Source of the DNA: an uncultured Dorea sp.
GTDB taxonomy: Bacteria > Bacillota > Clostridia > Lachnospirales > Lachnospiraceae
DNA length: 64,000 nt
Direction: 5' to 3'
Assembly (NCBI GenBank): GCA_948602995.1
Contig: CAPEBR010000009.1
Span: forward strand, 1 to 64,000
The first letter of the stretch is position 1. Every line of letters begins with the position of its first letter. The notes beneath the pieces are model-generated. The model was given only the letters and a program-made list of their open reading frames with translations, did not search any database and was not told the DNA's origin. The position numbers and the translations under genes were made by a program. This document shows, piece by piece, positions 24,601 through 33,094 of this stretch.

Positions 24601-25971
24601 ATAATGCGGATAAAACCGGTTGTCCTTCTTCCCCTCTTCAAGCCGGGCGGCCCTCCCTTTTAGTATCCGGCTCATACTTCCAAACACAATATCCCCGGTC
24701 CGCTCTGAATGCACCATCCCCAGCACATTCAGGGCTTCGATCCGCATATGAGGAAGCCAGCGCATCCAGGAAAATTCTGCTTCATATCTCTCGTCATATA
24801 CCACAATCATCTGAAGATCATGATAACTCTGAAAAAAAGCCGCCTGTGCCGCTATTATCCGGATCTGCTGGTGCAGAACTTCTTTTTCTCCTGCCATACC
24901 GAGGTTCGCCTTTTTCAGATCAATGATTTTCGGCTTATCTATTACTGAAAACTTTTGTCCAAGCTCCCTTAAGATACCTGCCAGCCTGTCCTCCTCCTCA
25001 TCCCATCCCCGCTCCCCGCATTCAATCCGGAAGCTTGTGCCGCCTCTTCCATGCCCAATCACCACAGTCATAAAATCATCATCAGACGGTATCCGTTCAT
25101 AGATCCGGCTGTCGTATTCCTTTACCATCCTGCAGATCCTGTCCGTATCCGGATACTGGTACTGATACACCTCCCATTCATTTACATAAGCTCTGGCAAG
25201 TTCCTTCTGTTTGCTCCACATATAGTCAATATACCGTTTCTCCTTTCCCTTTTTTCTTTCTGTCAGCTCTCTCTTGTCACGGAGATACCGGATGCCGGAA
25301 AACACAGCCGTCATTCCGGTTGCCGAAACAGACATCAGCATATAGACTCCCCTGCCAATCAGAAATCCGACCGCTGTAGTTATTGCTGTCATTCCAAGAG
25401 GCGGCAGCACAGTCATAAGAAGTCCCATTTTATCCTGTCTTTCCTCCCCCTTCGGAAGCTCCATAAGAATTCTTTCCTCAGACAGCCTCTTCATAAGCCT
25501 CGGCGACCTTTTATAGACTGGAAAGCTGTCAAATGGCTGCTCTGGCAGATGTCTTTCAAAAAGAACTGTTCTATACAGCTCCCGCGAGCCCTGAATGGAA
25601 ATCCGGTCCTCCCACACCTCAAGCTTTATGTATTTCAAAAACAAAATGTCCCCTGGACACAACTGAAAATCACCTGGCTTCAGCCTCCCCTGGTTAAGAT
25701 ACAGATGCTCTTCCGCCGCGGCCTCGAAAAACACCTGCATATTCCTGATATATAGCCGGCTTTCAAGCACCGGGATCAGGATATCTGCCTCTGGTCCTGA
25801 TGAGACAGTTACATCCTCTCCTCTGTCAAATACATGTGTTTCTCCGTCAAGGTAAAACACCTCTTTCCCATCTTTTATTCTCCATAAACTCCCACAGTCA
25901 TCCCATCTGTCATCCTTCACCGGGCGCTCCCAGTAGCCGTCCTGCGTCTGTACGAGTAGATACCTCATCAT
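21667..25971 (-). CDS. essC: Type VII secretion ATPase EssC
   Basis: The 1434-residue FtsK/SpoIIIE-type motor protein has N-terminal FHA-like beta domains (residues 1-170), two membrane segments at about 180-230, and three ATPase domains with Walker A motifs: GMTGSGKS (about 622), SPGFGKTV (about 963) and GNAGSGKT (about 1243). The first domain also has VGFLLIDYKGGGMANLF and the Walker B-type HLFIISDEFAEL. It energises export of WXG100 and LXG substrates. It overlaps essB by four bases. The C-terminal domain normally selects effectors, so it should match the LXG cargo encoded next. Confidence 0.95.
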   Translation of the reverse strand: MMRYLLVQTQDGYWERPVKDDRWDDCGSLWRIKDGKEVFYLDGETHVFDRGEDVTVSSGPEADILIPVLESRLYIRNMQVFFEAAAEEHLYLNQGRLKPGDFQLCPGDILFLKYIKLEVWEDRISIQGSRELYRTVLFERHLPEQPFDSFPVYKRSPRLMKRLSEERILMELPKGEERQDKMGLLMTVLPPLGMTAITTAVGFLIGRGVYMLMSVSATGMTAVFSGIRYLRDKRELTERKKGKEKRYIDYMWSKQKELARAYVNEWEVYQYQYPDTDRICRMVKEYDSRIYERIPSDDDFMTVVIGHGRGGTSFRIECGERGWDEEEDRLAGILRELGQKFSVIDKPKIIDLKKANLGMAGEKEVLHQQIRIIAAQAAFFQSYHDLQMIVVYDERYEAEFSWMRWLPHMRIEALNVLGMVHSERTGDIVFGSMSRILKGRAARLEEGKKDNRFYPHYLFIIDEPSLIMGHAVMEYLCMEGQKMGFSMIYTSHERTSLPEYAKSVLLLENSREGLLLLEEKVYKNQKIELYQAQKAKLEWMARDLSVLEHEQGITGCIPKNVTFFQMYKVRHPEELGIRQRWKRGQSHKSLAVPLGMRSEGDAMYLNLHEKAHGPHGLVAGMTGSGKSELIQTYILSLAVNFHPHEVGFLLIDYKGGGMANLFQGLPHHLGTITNLDMGGSMRALASVKAELLRRQRLFVSYGVNHINGYMQLFKEGTAKEPVPHLFIISDEFAELKREQPDFMKELVSAARIGRSLGVHLILATQKPAGVVDEQIWSNSRFRMCLKVQDESDSREILRTPDAADIALPGRAYLQVGNNEIYEMFQSALSSAVYVRGGEECMTDDRIYVINELGQGELVNQDLSGGRKENFGAGTQLEAVVEHIRKICESEVSVKVKKPWLMPLQEMLVSPYVDENGEMTWLPGKRSQELPAVCIGKIDIPEQQKQEDFTHSFVRDGNLLFVASPGFGKTVFLTTLLVSLALLSDVDDMNFYILDYGNSGLMPLKELPHTADYISVDDSERYWKFKKLMTEEMAARKRMLARYAAPSAGVYGELSGTPLKTIIVAVDQFDVVKESGIEEEEFFTKLSRDGVGLGIYMAVAATRMNAIRQATLNNFKTRLAGYNYDENETFLMVGRSGYRQSEIKGRALVNDENVHAVQLCVMAPCIHDMAYIKSLKRLIREIKRFCPGKEAPHIPVLPEEFYADMLKNYENAGNDYLVGLDVEEVTGKGFDRCAGPFIIIGNAGSGKTNMARVLASQAISRGRTYIFDAKGMELYYCRGKQNVLYIEDREEAAVFRKEITKEIDRRRLLIKRQLEECPDKNPRTIMGEMPFCTILIDDVDDFTELMKENLEQTARLLKEGCALGITCIITVHAARARGMDEVNKMVKQAADGLVLSAQGLMPIFPVPGMRELPEHGDGLLFRNGIYRRVRLPEAV

Positions 25972-27113
25972 TCTCTGTATACACCTTCCTCCCCGTCCCC
26001 GGCAGAGATGCCAAGCTCCTGTGCAAGAGCCCTGATCTCTTTCATTAGTCTCTGCTGCCTGTCCCTTTTCTCTTCGCCAGACAGCTCCCCGTTTTCTTCT
26101 GTCTGATCCAGATCCTGCATATAGGCATATAGAAGCAGCTGGTCATCTGACATTTTCATTGCAAGATTCTCTGCCTCTTTTATCTCCAGTCTTCCAAGGT
26201 GGATCCAGTAGTCCAGGACCTCATCACTGGACTGGCAGTTGATCCTGCTTAAAATATTCTCCTTATCCTTTACGCTAAAATGATCCACAGCCTCTCCCTG
26301 TATATACGCTGCTGCAAGCATAACCTTCTGTATGTATGACAGTTCCTTTGTACTGAATGCCTGAAGCTCATCAATCATCGCTGTGTAGTCCTTCCTGATG
26401 TACGCCTCATTTGCCGCCATAAATCTTTCCTGCCTGGGCATGTAAAACACAAGTCCATATACCGCTCCTGCCCCAAGCAGAACCATAAGCAAAGCAGATA
26501 TCACACTATAGATCTTCAGCCCTTTATACCGTCTTTTTCCCACCCTGCACATGTTCCGCTTTTCCTCCTCCAGCACCTGTTCTAGATACTCTGACAGGAA
26601 TGCCTTTTCCTCCCTTACCGTTTCCGGCTCAAAGAGTCCTGCCTCCCCACTCCTTCCTTTCAGAATCTCATAGCCGCCGGACAGATAGTCTTCAAAACTC
26701 CTTGAGCCCTCCAGGATATATCCTGCCAGTGCCTGATACTCCTTTAAAAAGCGCTGCTGCCTGCCCCTCTCCTGATCAGAGGCAATATCCCGCATCATCA
26801 CCCTGACGCGGCCTGAGATATCATAATACAGATTTTCCGGAGAAAGGGAGAAATCATACAGCTGATGCAGTCTTACAAGCTCCCCCGCCTGCAGGAGGCC
26901 CGAAAGCTTCTGTTCCTTTCCTGTTCCCTTAAGCTCCTCAAATGGCCGCATCCCGCGAATATCAAAATTCATGCAGACGGTCTCCTTTTCTTCCTCAATT
27001 CTTAATGGAAGAAGGAAAAAGTCTTCCCGCTCCAGCCTTCTGTAATCATAACCCGGCTGCGCTCTTAAAGCCGTCTTCGGCACTTTGACCTTCATATCAC
27101 GCCCTCCTGTCAT
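25968..27113 (-). CDS. essB: Type VII secretion protein EssB
   Basis: The 381-residue protein has an N-terminal cytosolic pseudokinase-like domain (residues 1-195; FFLLPLRIEEEKETVCMNFD), one transmembrane segment at about 200-222 (VISALLMVLLGAGAVYGLVF), and an extracytoplasmic helical domain (NEAYIRKDYTAMIDELQAFS). This is the EssB/YukC architecture, the central membrane scaffold of the T7SSb machine. The gene lies six bases after esaB and overlaps essC by four. Confidence 0.9.
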   Translation of the reverse strand: MTGGRDMKVKVPKTALRAQPGYDYRRLEREDFFLLPLRIEEEKETVCMNFDIRGMRPFEELKGTGKEQKLSGLLQAGELVRLHQLYDFSLSPENLYYDISGRVRVMMRDIASDQERGRQQRFLKEYQALAGYILEGSRSFEDYLSGGYEILKGRSGEAGLFEPETVREEKAFLSEYLEQVLEEEKRNMCRVGKRRYKGLKIYSVISALLMVLLGAGAVYGLVFYMPRQERFMAANEAYIRKDYTAMIDELQAFSTKELSYIQKVMLAAAYIQGEAVDHFSVKDKENILSRINCQSSDEVLDYWIHLGRLEIKEAENLAMKMSDDQLLLYAYMQDLDQTEENGELSGEEKRDRQQRLMKEIRALAQELGISAGDGEEGVYRE

Positions 27114-27119
27114 ATCTGA

Positions 27120-27365
27120 TTACAGAATCCCCAGTACATCCCCTCCATAAATTCTGCCCTGTCTAAATGTCAGCATCGGATTTACATATCCCTCCTGCCT
27201 GAAGGAATACACCCTGATCTGCCCCTCATGTCCAACTGGTTCAAAATAACCGTTCTTAAGGAGCTCTCTGTAAACCTCCTGAATCCTCTGCTCCGGTTTA
27301 ATCATCACATCTATCCCCCTGTATTCTCCCTGCTTCCCTGACTGTCCGGAAATTGTCAAAATCAT
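27120..27365 (-). CDS. esaB: Ubiquitin-like type VII secretion protein EsaB/YukD
   Basis: The 81-residue protein is a single ubiquitin-like fold, with a short N-terminal strand and the C-terminal YVNPMLTFRQGRIYGGDVLGI, like EsaB/YukD. In other T7SSb operons this small cytosolic protein precedes essB and is required for secretion. Its position between essA-like and essB genes confirms the call. Confidence 0.82.
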   Translation of the reverse strand: MILTISGQSGKQGEYRGIDVMIKPEQRIQEVYRELLKNGYFEPVGHEGQIRVYSFRQEGYVNPMLTFRQGRIYGGDVLGIL

Positions 27366-27433
27366 CCATACACCCCCAGCTTCTAATCTTAAGAACTGCG
27401 GCGGCAGTTCCCTGTTATTTTTGCATTTCAGAA

Positions 27434-27883
27434 TTACTTTTTACAATTCTCTCTCTTCTTTGCTGCCTTTTTCCACCTTCCCAGGAGCGAGAGAAGGAAA
27501 AGCACCATCCATGGTGCGATAAGCCCTGATACGGATACTGGCGCCGGGTCCCCCCGAACCTCTTCACCCTGGTCCGCCCTGACGGCCTTCACGGTTTCTT
27601 TGCTGACTGTAAATACTCCCCTGCGTAATTTCCCCAGGAACATTTTATCTCCGTTTTCTGACGCCTCAAAGACTACCTTTCTGATGCTCTTAAGTTCCTC
27701 CTCCCCTTTCCTTCTGGCCTTCTGCATTTTAAGGCCTGTCTCTTCTGCCAGCGCGTTAATCTGGTACTTGTCACACAGAGGCAGACCGCCCCTCCTCTCC
27801 TCCCCCAGAACCTCCGGTTCCAGGAGAAGTTCCCAGTCTCCAGTATCTGCCCGGCTCTGTCCCGGCTCCTCCCAGCGCTGCAT
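27434..27883 (-). CDS. EssA-like small membrane protein
   Basis: This start gives 149 residues and lies five bases after the WXG100 stop with GGGGAT ahead. A longer reading would overlap the WXG100 gene by 56 bases. The protein is hydrophilic with a positively charged middle and one transmembrane helix near the C-terminus (GLIAPWMVLFLLSLLGRW), followed by a basic tail. Size, topology and the position between esxA and esaB fit EssA, a poorly conserved T7SS component. Sequence similarity itself is not decisive. Confidence 0.6.
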   Translation of the reverse strand: MQRWEEPGQSRADTGDWELLLEPEVLGEERRGGLPLCDKYQINALAEETGLKMQKARRKGEEELKSIRKVVFEASENGDKMFLGKLRRGVFTVSKETVKAVRADQGEEVRGDPAPVSVSGLIAPWMVLFLLSLLGRWKKAAKKRENCKK

Positions 27884-27887
27884 GGTT

Positions 27888-28178
27888 CTATCCCCGGTTG
27901 GCCGCTCCTGCCGCCTGGTCGAATTCCGCATACTGCTGTGCATTGGCCACCACGCCCTGGCCGATTGCGCTAATCAGCTCACGCATGGCCTCAAAGCTCG
28001 GCGCCATCTCAGAAACCCTGGCGGCAAATCCTTCATATCCGCTCCCTTCCCACAGCTCCGGAAGCTGGTGATTCACCACATCATTCAGATAATTCTGAAG
28101 CGCGGTAACATCCTCAATGTGACTTCCGATCTCACGTCCCCTGACAATTACGTCCTCCGCATTCATTCTAATACTCAT
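27888..28178 (-). CDS. esxA: WXG100-family secreted protein EsxA
   Basis: The 96-residue protein has two helices joined by the WXG turn (LWEGSGYEGF, residues 42-51) and MSIRMNAEDV at the start, the standard EsxA layout. It is exported by EssC as a dimer and is needed for machine activity. The gene follows esaA with a gap of 90 bases that holds a partial repeat ending CTGAACTGTTAC. Confidence 0.9.
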   Translation of the reverse strand: MSIRMNAEDVIVRGREIGSHIEDVTALQNYLNDVVNHQLPELWEGSGYEGFAARVSEMAPSFEAMRELISAIGQGVVANAQQYAEFDQAAGAANRG

Positions 28179-28268
28179 TTCTTTTCCTCCCCGTTTTCTT
28201 TCATCTTTTTATTTGTCTGTAAGAGTTCAGCAAGCCGCCCTGTTATATGCACAGACCTGTCTGAACTG

Positions 28269-30353
28269 TTACATATGTTTTCCTCTGCGTATATCTAAGA
28301 CAATCTGTGCTGCCAGAGCAAGCAGCACCAGCCCTGCTATCACAGATACGGCTGTCCATGGGAACTTATAGTCCTCCTTTTCCACCCGTTCCTTCACATA
28401 CTGTACTACACCTCCCGCAGCAGCCTCCTGGGACTGGTCCGCAGTCATAATGGGACTTGCCATAAACTGGCACACCTGTGTATTCTCCGCACTCCCAAGT
28501 CTCGTGTAGAGCAGCTTACGTGAAAAGTGATCCAGGACAGTCTGATTTACCAGGCTGGTTTCCTCTTTGATCTTTTTTGCCTCGCTTAAACCGTCTTCTA
28601 CAGCCTCATCCGACTTCTCCTTCGCTTCTTCGATCTGCTCTTTCAGACGTGTTACATGCTCTTCTGCTGCTTTTGCAGTTTTGTCTGCGTACTCCTTATG
28701 CTCCAGATTATTTTTTGTAAGAGCCTCCTGCATTAGCGTATGGTTTCTCACAAGCTCATCCATGTTCCTGGTTACAAACTGGTCGCTTACCTGAGGGCAA
28801 AATGAGGCGAGCTGTTCCTGATAGGCTGTTACTGAAGCTGTTTCCTCCCCGTACCGCTGCATAAGCTCCTTCTTTACCTTCTCCACATTTCCTTCAACCG
28901 GCTCTATATATTCCTTTTTTACCAAAGCCTTTATTCTTTCCTCATCCAGATCCTTTGCCTCCTCCACCTCTTTTAAGAGAAAATCAATCTGCCCGCTGCT
29001 GTCGTCTGCCATGGAAGCACATAGTCTCTGGTTCCCCTGCCCATCTAATACCGGCTGGTCTTCATCATCATATAGAAGTCCGGGCTCCACTGTAAGATCC
29101 CAGGCACTGTCTGCATGTGCGCACTCTTCCCTGATATAATCAGTAAATATTCCAGGATCTCCACTGTACGTAAGCTCCCCTGTATCCTCAGCATAAGAGA
29201 AGGTTATAGAAGGAGGATCCTTTTCCTGTTCCTCCTGCTCCAAGGCCAAAACAAGATTTCCCTGCGTATCGTATTCCAGCTGAAATGCCGGTAGATTCTG
29301 TTGAATGTCTGACAGATACTGCTGTCTGATCTCTTTCATCTCTGCAGTAAGATTTGCATAATAGATTCTATTTGACTGCTCCAGTCTGCTTTTTAGCTCT
29401 TCATTCGTGTTCTTAAGGTCTTTCAGCTGACTGCTGATGCTTTCTCTGTCTGGAGCGTTCTTTGCCTGTTGAGAAAGCTCATCAGCAAGCTCTGCTTCTG
29501 CTTTCTCTGTAATGGATTCCCCTTCCTCATCTACTGTAATCTGGATCTCCGCCGCCTGTGCGGACAATTCTTTTAGCAGGCCGGATAAAGCAGCTCCCCC
29601 TTCCTGAAGTCCGGCAATCTGAGACTGAATGTCATGGACGCATCTCAGATATTCCTCATCAATGGCATCTGCAAGCTCCGTATTTTTTGCTGTATAGCCA
29701 GAGAGATTCAGTACCTCTGCCGTACTTTCCACCTGTTTCATCTGGGGAACCTCTACGAGGGCCACCAGGTCCTGCGGCCTTACGCGGTCGATTGCCGCCT
29801 TGTCTCTTGCATCATTTTCCATAATATTTTCTGCACTGTCCTGCGCCTCGTGAAACTCTTTTAACACGTTATTCACATACATATAGCTGAGATTATTGTT
29901 CATGGAGTCCAGATAGCTCAGCACACTGTAGAGAAGCTCATACTGTGTTTCTCCTGAGCAGGACTTATTAACCGTATATTCCAGCTGCGATACCTGGGGC
30001 GTCGTATTGATGCTTTCCACATTTTTGGAAAAAACCGCGGGAATGATAATATATGCCCCGAATCTTCCGGACTTAAGCCCGTTTCTTGCAGCCTCCAGGG
30101 ATGCATATTCAAAGTTTGTACCTGGAAACCGGGAAATTCTTTCTGCATAGTTCACCCGCTTTCCCTTTTTTGAAACTCCTTCATCCAGATTTACCACTGC
30201 AATTCTTTTTGATTCCTTTTCCCTGGCAGAGACACGGTCAGTGATATTATGATCTTCCGTAAATACGCCTCTTAAAATCCAGGTACTAATACTGCAGGCA
30301 AGCGCCAGTCCCATAACGGGAAAAAGCTTCATAATTGCCTTTCTGTATTTCAT
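28269..30353 (-). CDS. esaA: Type VII secretion membrane protein EsaA/YueB-like
   Basis: The 694-residue protein has one N-terminal transmembrane helix (about 9-31), then the YhgE/Pip-type pattern RIAVVNLDEGVSKKGKRVNY seen in YueB/EsaA. A long extracytoplasmic coiled-coil follows, and one C-terminal transmembrane helix (about 665-688). Classical YueB has several C-terminal helices and about 1000 residues, so this is a short version. It is the first gene of the operon and the surface-exposed part of the machine; in Bacillus subtilis YueB doubles as phage SPP1 receptor. GGGAGGAG precedes the start. Confidence 0.85.
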   Translation of the reverse strand: MKYRKAIMKLFPVMGLALACSISTWILRGVFTEDHNITDRVSAREKESKRIAVVNLDEGVSKKGKRVNYAERISRFPGTNFEYASLEAARNGLKSGRFGAYIIIPAVFSKNVESINTTPQVSQLEYTVNKSCSGETQYELLYSVLSYLDSMNNNLSYMYVNNVLKEFHEAQDSAENIMENDARDKAAIDRVRPQDLVALVEVPQMKQVESTAEVLNLSGYTAKNTELADAIDEEYLRCVHDIQSQIAGLQEGGAALSGLLKELSAQAAEIQITVDEEGESITEKAEAELADELSQQAKNAPDRESISSQLKDLKNTNEELKSRLEQSNRIYYANLTAEMKEIRQQYLSDIQQNLPAFQLEYDTQGNLVLALEQEEQEKDPPSITFSYAEDTGELTYSGDPGIFTDYIREECAHADSAWDLTVEPGLLYDDEDQPVLDGQGNQRLCASMADDSSGQIDFLLKEVEEAKDLDEERIKALVKKEYIEPVEGNVEKVKKELMQRYGEETASVTAYQEQLASFCPQVSDQFVTRNMDELVRNHTLMQEALTKNNLEHKEYADKTAKAAEEHVTRLKEQIEEAKEKSDEAVEDGLSEAKKIKEETSLVNQTVLDHFSRKLLYTRLGSAENTQVCQFMASPIMTADQSQEAAAGGVVQYVKERVEKEDYKFPWTAVSVIAGLVLLALAAQIVLDIRRGKHM

Positions 30354-30600
30354 TTTCTCCTCCCTTCGTGTAACTGCCCGGTACCTTCACAGTTACATAC
30401 ATCGAGTAATTACCCTTTCGTTTTCATTGTCCTGCAGCTGACAAATACCTCTGCAGCTGTCTTCATTGTACTTACTTAACTAACACTGGGTTTAAAATGA
30501 GGTTGAAGACCGCGAATCCTCAACGCAGACTACTGTTGCTTGACTTGACCAAATCAGATCCATATAACGTGTTGAACAACACTATATGTATGTGAATTGT
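30354..30600 (-). other. Leader of the T7SS operon
   Basis: This stretch of about 247 bases lies between the predicted transcription start and esaA. It holds a short palindrome GTAACTG..CAGTTAC (30368-30394) that recurs at other gene boundaries, and TTGTCAGCTGCAG/CTGCAGAGG-type dyads. No open frame with a ribosome site is seen. A regulatory leader is possible. Confidence 0.4.
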
Positions 30601-30629
30601 ATCTTACACGACTCCTTCTAAATTGTCAA
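30601..30629 (-). promoter_or_regulatory. Promoter of the T7SS operon
   Basis: On the minus strand -35 TTGACA (30624-30629) and -10 TAAGAT (30601-30606) are separated by exactly 17 bases. It is the only strong promoter ahead of esaA. Confidence 0.7.
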
Positions 30630-30657
30630 CCGGATATTTCTTTAAATTTTCCTTAAG

Positions 30658-30944
30658 GTTACTATTCGTTACTGTTCACACAGGACTTTGCATTTACTGC
30701 AAAGTCCGTAAGAAAATGATTCAGGAGTGAGCAAATCCCATTCGCTGAGCGAATTTTAGATGGATTTGCGAATGTTACTGGTCACGGAGTGAACAGTAAC
30801 ACTATTCACGGACTATCCGTCCGCTCATAGTAACGCATCCAGCCCATTTAAAACTCGCTTTCAGCGAGGGGCTGGATGCTGGAAACCACCGCTTTATCGG
30901 CTCGTATGCCGTGCAGCGGAGTGCACGGCTCCGTAAATAGTAAC
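30658..30944. mobile_element. Family B mobile element interrupted by a nested family A element
   Basis: The B element reads GTTACTATTC at 30658-30667, is interrupted, and resumes as ACTATTCACGG at 30801, ending CCGTAAATAGTAAC at 30944. Without the insert it is 147 bp, the same length as the copy at 35455. The outer flanks CCTTAAGG (30651-30658) and CATTAAGG (30945-30952) agree at seven of eight positions. Interior hairpins include GCATCCAGCC..GGCTGGATGC and GCCGTGCAGCGGAGTGCACGGC. Confidence 0.85.
30668..30800. mobile_element. Family A mobile element nested in the family B element
   Basis: The 133-bp element has perfect 12-bp terminal inverted repeats GTTACTGTTCAC and GTGAACAGTAAC. ACTATTC is duplicated on both sides (30661-30667 and 30801-30807). 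The same 133-bp element occurs at 39624 and, inverted, at 53128. Interior hairpins are ACTTTGCATTTACTGCAAAGT and AAATCC..GGATTT. It has no coding capacity. Confidence 0.9.
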
Positions 30945-30971
30945 CATTAAGGTTACAAACCGCAACAAAAT

Positions 30972-31001
30972 TTGCCATTTATTTCCTCGTTATTTTATAA
31001 T
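30972..31001 (+). promoter_or_regulatory. Promoter of the serine recombinase gene
   Basis: -35 TTGCCA (30972-30977) and a perfect -10 TATAAT (30996-31001) have an 18-base spacer. The leader is about 110 bases to the start at 31117. Confidence 0.65.
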
Positions 31002-31116
31002 GGTAGTATGTGCAGAACGCGCAGTTTGGCGCATTTCAATGCCATGAACCGCAACAATTAATTCAGAGTCGAAAGCGCTGAACAGTTACAAATCTATTTT
31101 ACAAGGAGGTCACAAT

Positions 31117-33036
31117 ATGACACAGACAAAAATCTTTGCCGCGGAAATGTCCTGTACCGCCGGAACAGAGCCCGCCCTAAAGCCCACAATCACCGTAACT
31201 CCCGCCACCAGGCGCTCTATGCAGAATGCTGCCCCTTTAAAGACTCAGACTAATATTCGTGTAGCTGCCTACTGCCGTGTTTCCACCAGCGACGAAGGAC
31301 AGCAGACCTCCTACACACGTCAGAAAAGCTTTTATTCCACTCTGATCAGCGAACACCCTGGCTGGACTCTTGCCGGAATCTACGCAGATTCTGACGCATC
31401 CGGTACAAATACAGACCACCGCTTAAACTTCCAGCGTATGATCGAGGATTGTAAAAATGGGAAGATTGACTATATTATTACAAAATCAATTTCCCGCTTT
31501 GCCCGGAATACGGTAGATACACTTAATTATGTCCGGATGCTGAAACAGCTCAGTCCTGCTATAGGGATTTATTTTGAAAAGGAAAATGTGGATACCTTAA
31601 ATGCCACCGGAGAACTGCTCCTAACCATTCTTTCTGCCCTTGCCCAGGACGAGAGCCGTTCCATCTCCGACAATGTACGCTGGTCTTATGCGAAAAAGTT
31701 CCAGTCTGGCATTGCCCATTGCAATCTAAAGGGTATGATGGGATATGACAAAGGCGAAAACGGCCAGTGGCTCATCAATGAGCAGCAGGCGGAAATCGTA
31801 AGGCTTATCTATGATTTATATCTCGCTGGAAACTCTGCCTGCAAAATTGCACGAGAATTAAACAGCCGGGGAATCAGAACCCTGTTCGGCAGGCAGTGGG
31901 AAGCCAGCGCTATTATGCGAATGCTGAGAAATGAAAAATATGCCGGAGACTGTGAATTGCAAAAGACCATCGTAAAAGATTTTCTGACTCATTACTCCTA
32001 TAAAAATCTGGGGGAGGCTCCCAAGTATTATGTACGGAATCACCATGTCCCGATTATTCCCAGGGAAAAATGGGATAAAGTGCAGATGATGATCGCAGGA
32101 CTTGACGGCACAAGGCGGCGCGGCTGCCCGGAACACGAAGAAGCACAGAAGAAACGCACTGTGCCAGTAAAAGGGCGTACCTTTTACAATCTCTGCTGCG
32201 GCGAAGAAGTGAATGGCCGCATCTGCAGCAGACCCTTCTACCGGAGTGTTTATAACCGTTCTATATCCGGCTACAATGACGAACGCTCCCTGAAGTCAGA
32301 AGCGCTTCGCACTGGTATTGATTTAAGCGGAAAAATGAGTGAAATGTATAAATACACCTTTGCAGTCTGGCGCTGTGCAGGCCGTTTCGGGGAAAAGAAA
32401 GGAAATAAAATGATCCGCAGCGGAAACCACTCCTGTACAGCCCCCATACTCTACGAAATCGCCCTGGAACAAAGCTTTATGGAGATGCTGTACAGACTAA
32501 AACGTAATTACGAATTCGCCGGAAAGCAAAGCGAACTCATAAAAAGCTGCGAGCAGTCACTGGATTACTCAGGATCCGAACATCACATAGACATTAAGAC
32601 AAATTTGGGGTTGTTCCTGCCCTGCATCCTAAAGCTTCCAGAGCAAAACCCTGCCGGAATGAACATAAACGTCTTCGGACTGGACTGCCAGGATACCCCC
32701 CTTAGAAATGCAGACGGTACACTCAAGACCTCTGTCTATCAGTCACTTAAGCACAACACCCCGCCCCCTGAACCAGAACATATAGCCCACGCACCCGATC
32801 TGCTGCCCTTTGACAGGGGAATCTATACTGCCTTTGTTGAAAAGGCGACCGTATATGGCGATACAGTCGAATACCAGATGACCTTCGGCGGCAGGCTGAA
32901 AAGCTCCGGGAACCAGCGGAAACTGGAACATTTCCAGGGATACCGCTCCTTTCTGGACGGACAGACACAACTATTTTTAGACACATGGCAGGTCAGCAGC
33001 AGCACCATACAATACCGTCGGACGAAAAAGAAATAA
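31117..33036 (+). CDS. Large serine recombinase
   Basis: The 639-residue protein has an N-terminal extension of about 48 residues, then the resolvase domain with catalytic S56 in AAYCRVSTSDEGQQTS and SISRFARNTVDTL. A recombinase domain follows (about 215-330; YDLYLAGNSACKIARELNSR), then a Cys-containing zinc-ribbon region (LCCGEEVNGRICSRP, WRCAGRF) and a long C-terminal segment. AAGGAGG precedes the ATG. Such enzymes integrate or excise large elements, yet no phage, conjugation or cargo gene cluster surrounds it. It may be a stranded integrase, or act on a site nearby. The neighbouring ABC transporter lies in convergent orientation. Confidence 0.9.
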   Translation: MTQTKIFAAEMSCTAGTEPALKPTITVTPATRRSMQNAAPLKTQTNIRVAAYCRVSTSDEGQQTSYTRQKSFYSTLISEHPGWTLAGIYADSDASGTNTDHRLNFQRMIEDCKNGKIDYIITKSISRFARNTVDTLNYVRMLKQLSPAIGIYFEKENVDTLNATGELLLTILSALAQDESRSISDNVRWSYAKKFQSGIAHCNLKGMMGYDKGENGQWLINEQQAEIVRLIYDLYLAGNSACKIARELNSRGIRTLFGRQWEASAIMRMLRNEKYAGDCELQKTIVKDFLTHYSYKNLGEAPKYYVRNHHVPIIPREKWDKVQMMIAGLDGTRRRGCPEHEEAQKKRTVPVKGRTFYNLCCGEEVNGRICSRPFYRSVYNRSISGYNDERSLKSEALRTGIDLSGKMSEMYKYTFAVWRCAGRFGEKKGNKMIRSGNHSCTAPILYEIALEQSFMEMLYRLKRNYEFAGKQSELIKSCEQSLDYSGSEHHIDIKTNLGLFLPCILKLPEQNPAGMNINVFGLDCQDTPLRNADGTLKTSVYQSLKHNTPPPEPEHIAHAPDLLPFDRGIYTAFVEKATVYGDTVEYQMTFGGRLKSSGNQRKLEHFQGYRSFLDGQTQLFLDTWQVSSSTIQYRRTKKK

Positions 33037-33038
33037 CA

Positions 33039-33083
33039 AGTTGGGGACGGTGTACTACGGCAAAAAATACCCCGTCCCCAACT
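33039..33083. repeat. GC-rich palindrome between convergent genes
   Basis: Arms AGTTGGGGACGG and CCGTCCCCAACT are separated by a 21-base segment. The motif GGGGACGG..CCGTCCCC recurs in the palindrome at 61310-61354. It lies between the recombinase stop and the ABC permease stop, where it may end transcription from both sides. Confidence 0.6.
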
Positions 33084-33094
33084 CGCGGCCCTGC

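Noticed and set aside
30658..30944. Could the repeats at 30.7 and 35.5 kb be attachment sites of an integrated element?
   Set aside because: They have their own 8-bp duplications and belong to a dispersed repeat family, so they are independent small insertions, though recombination between them remains possible.
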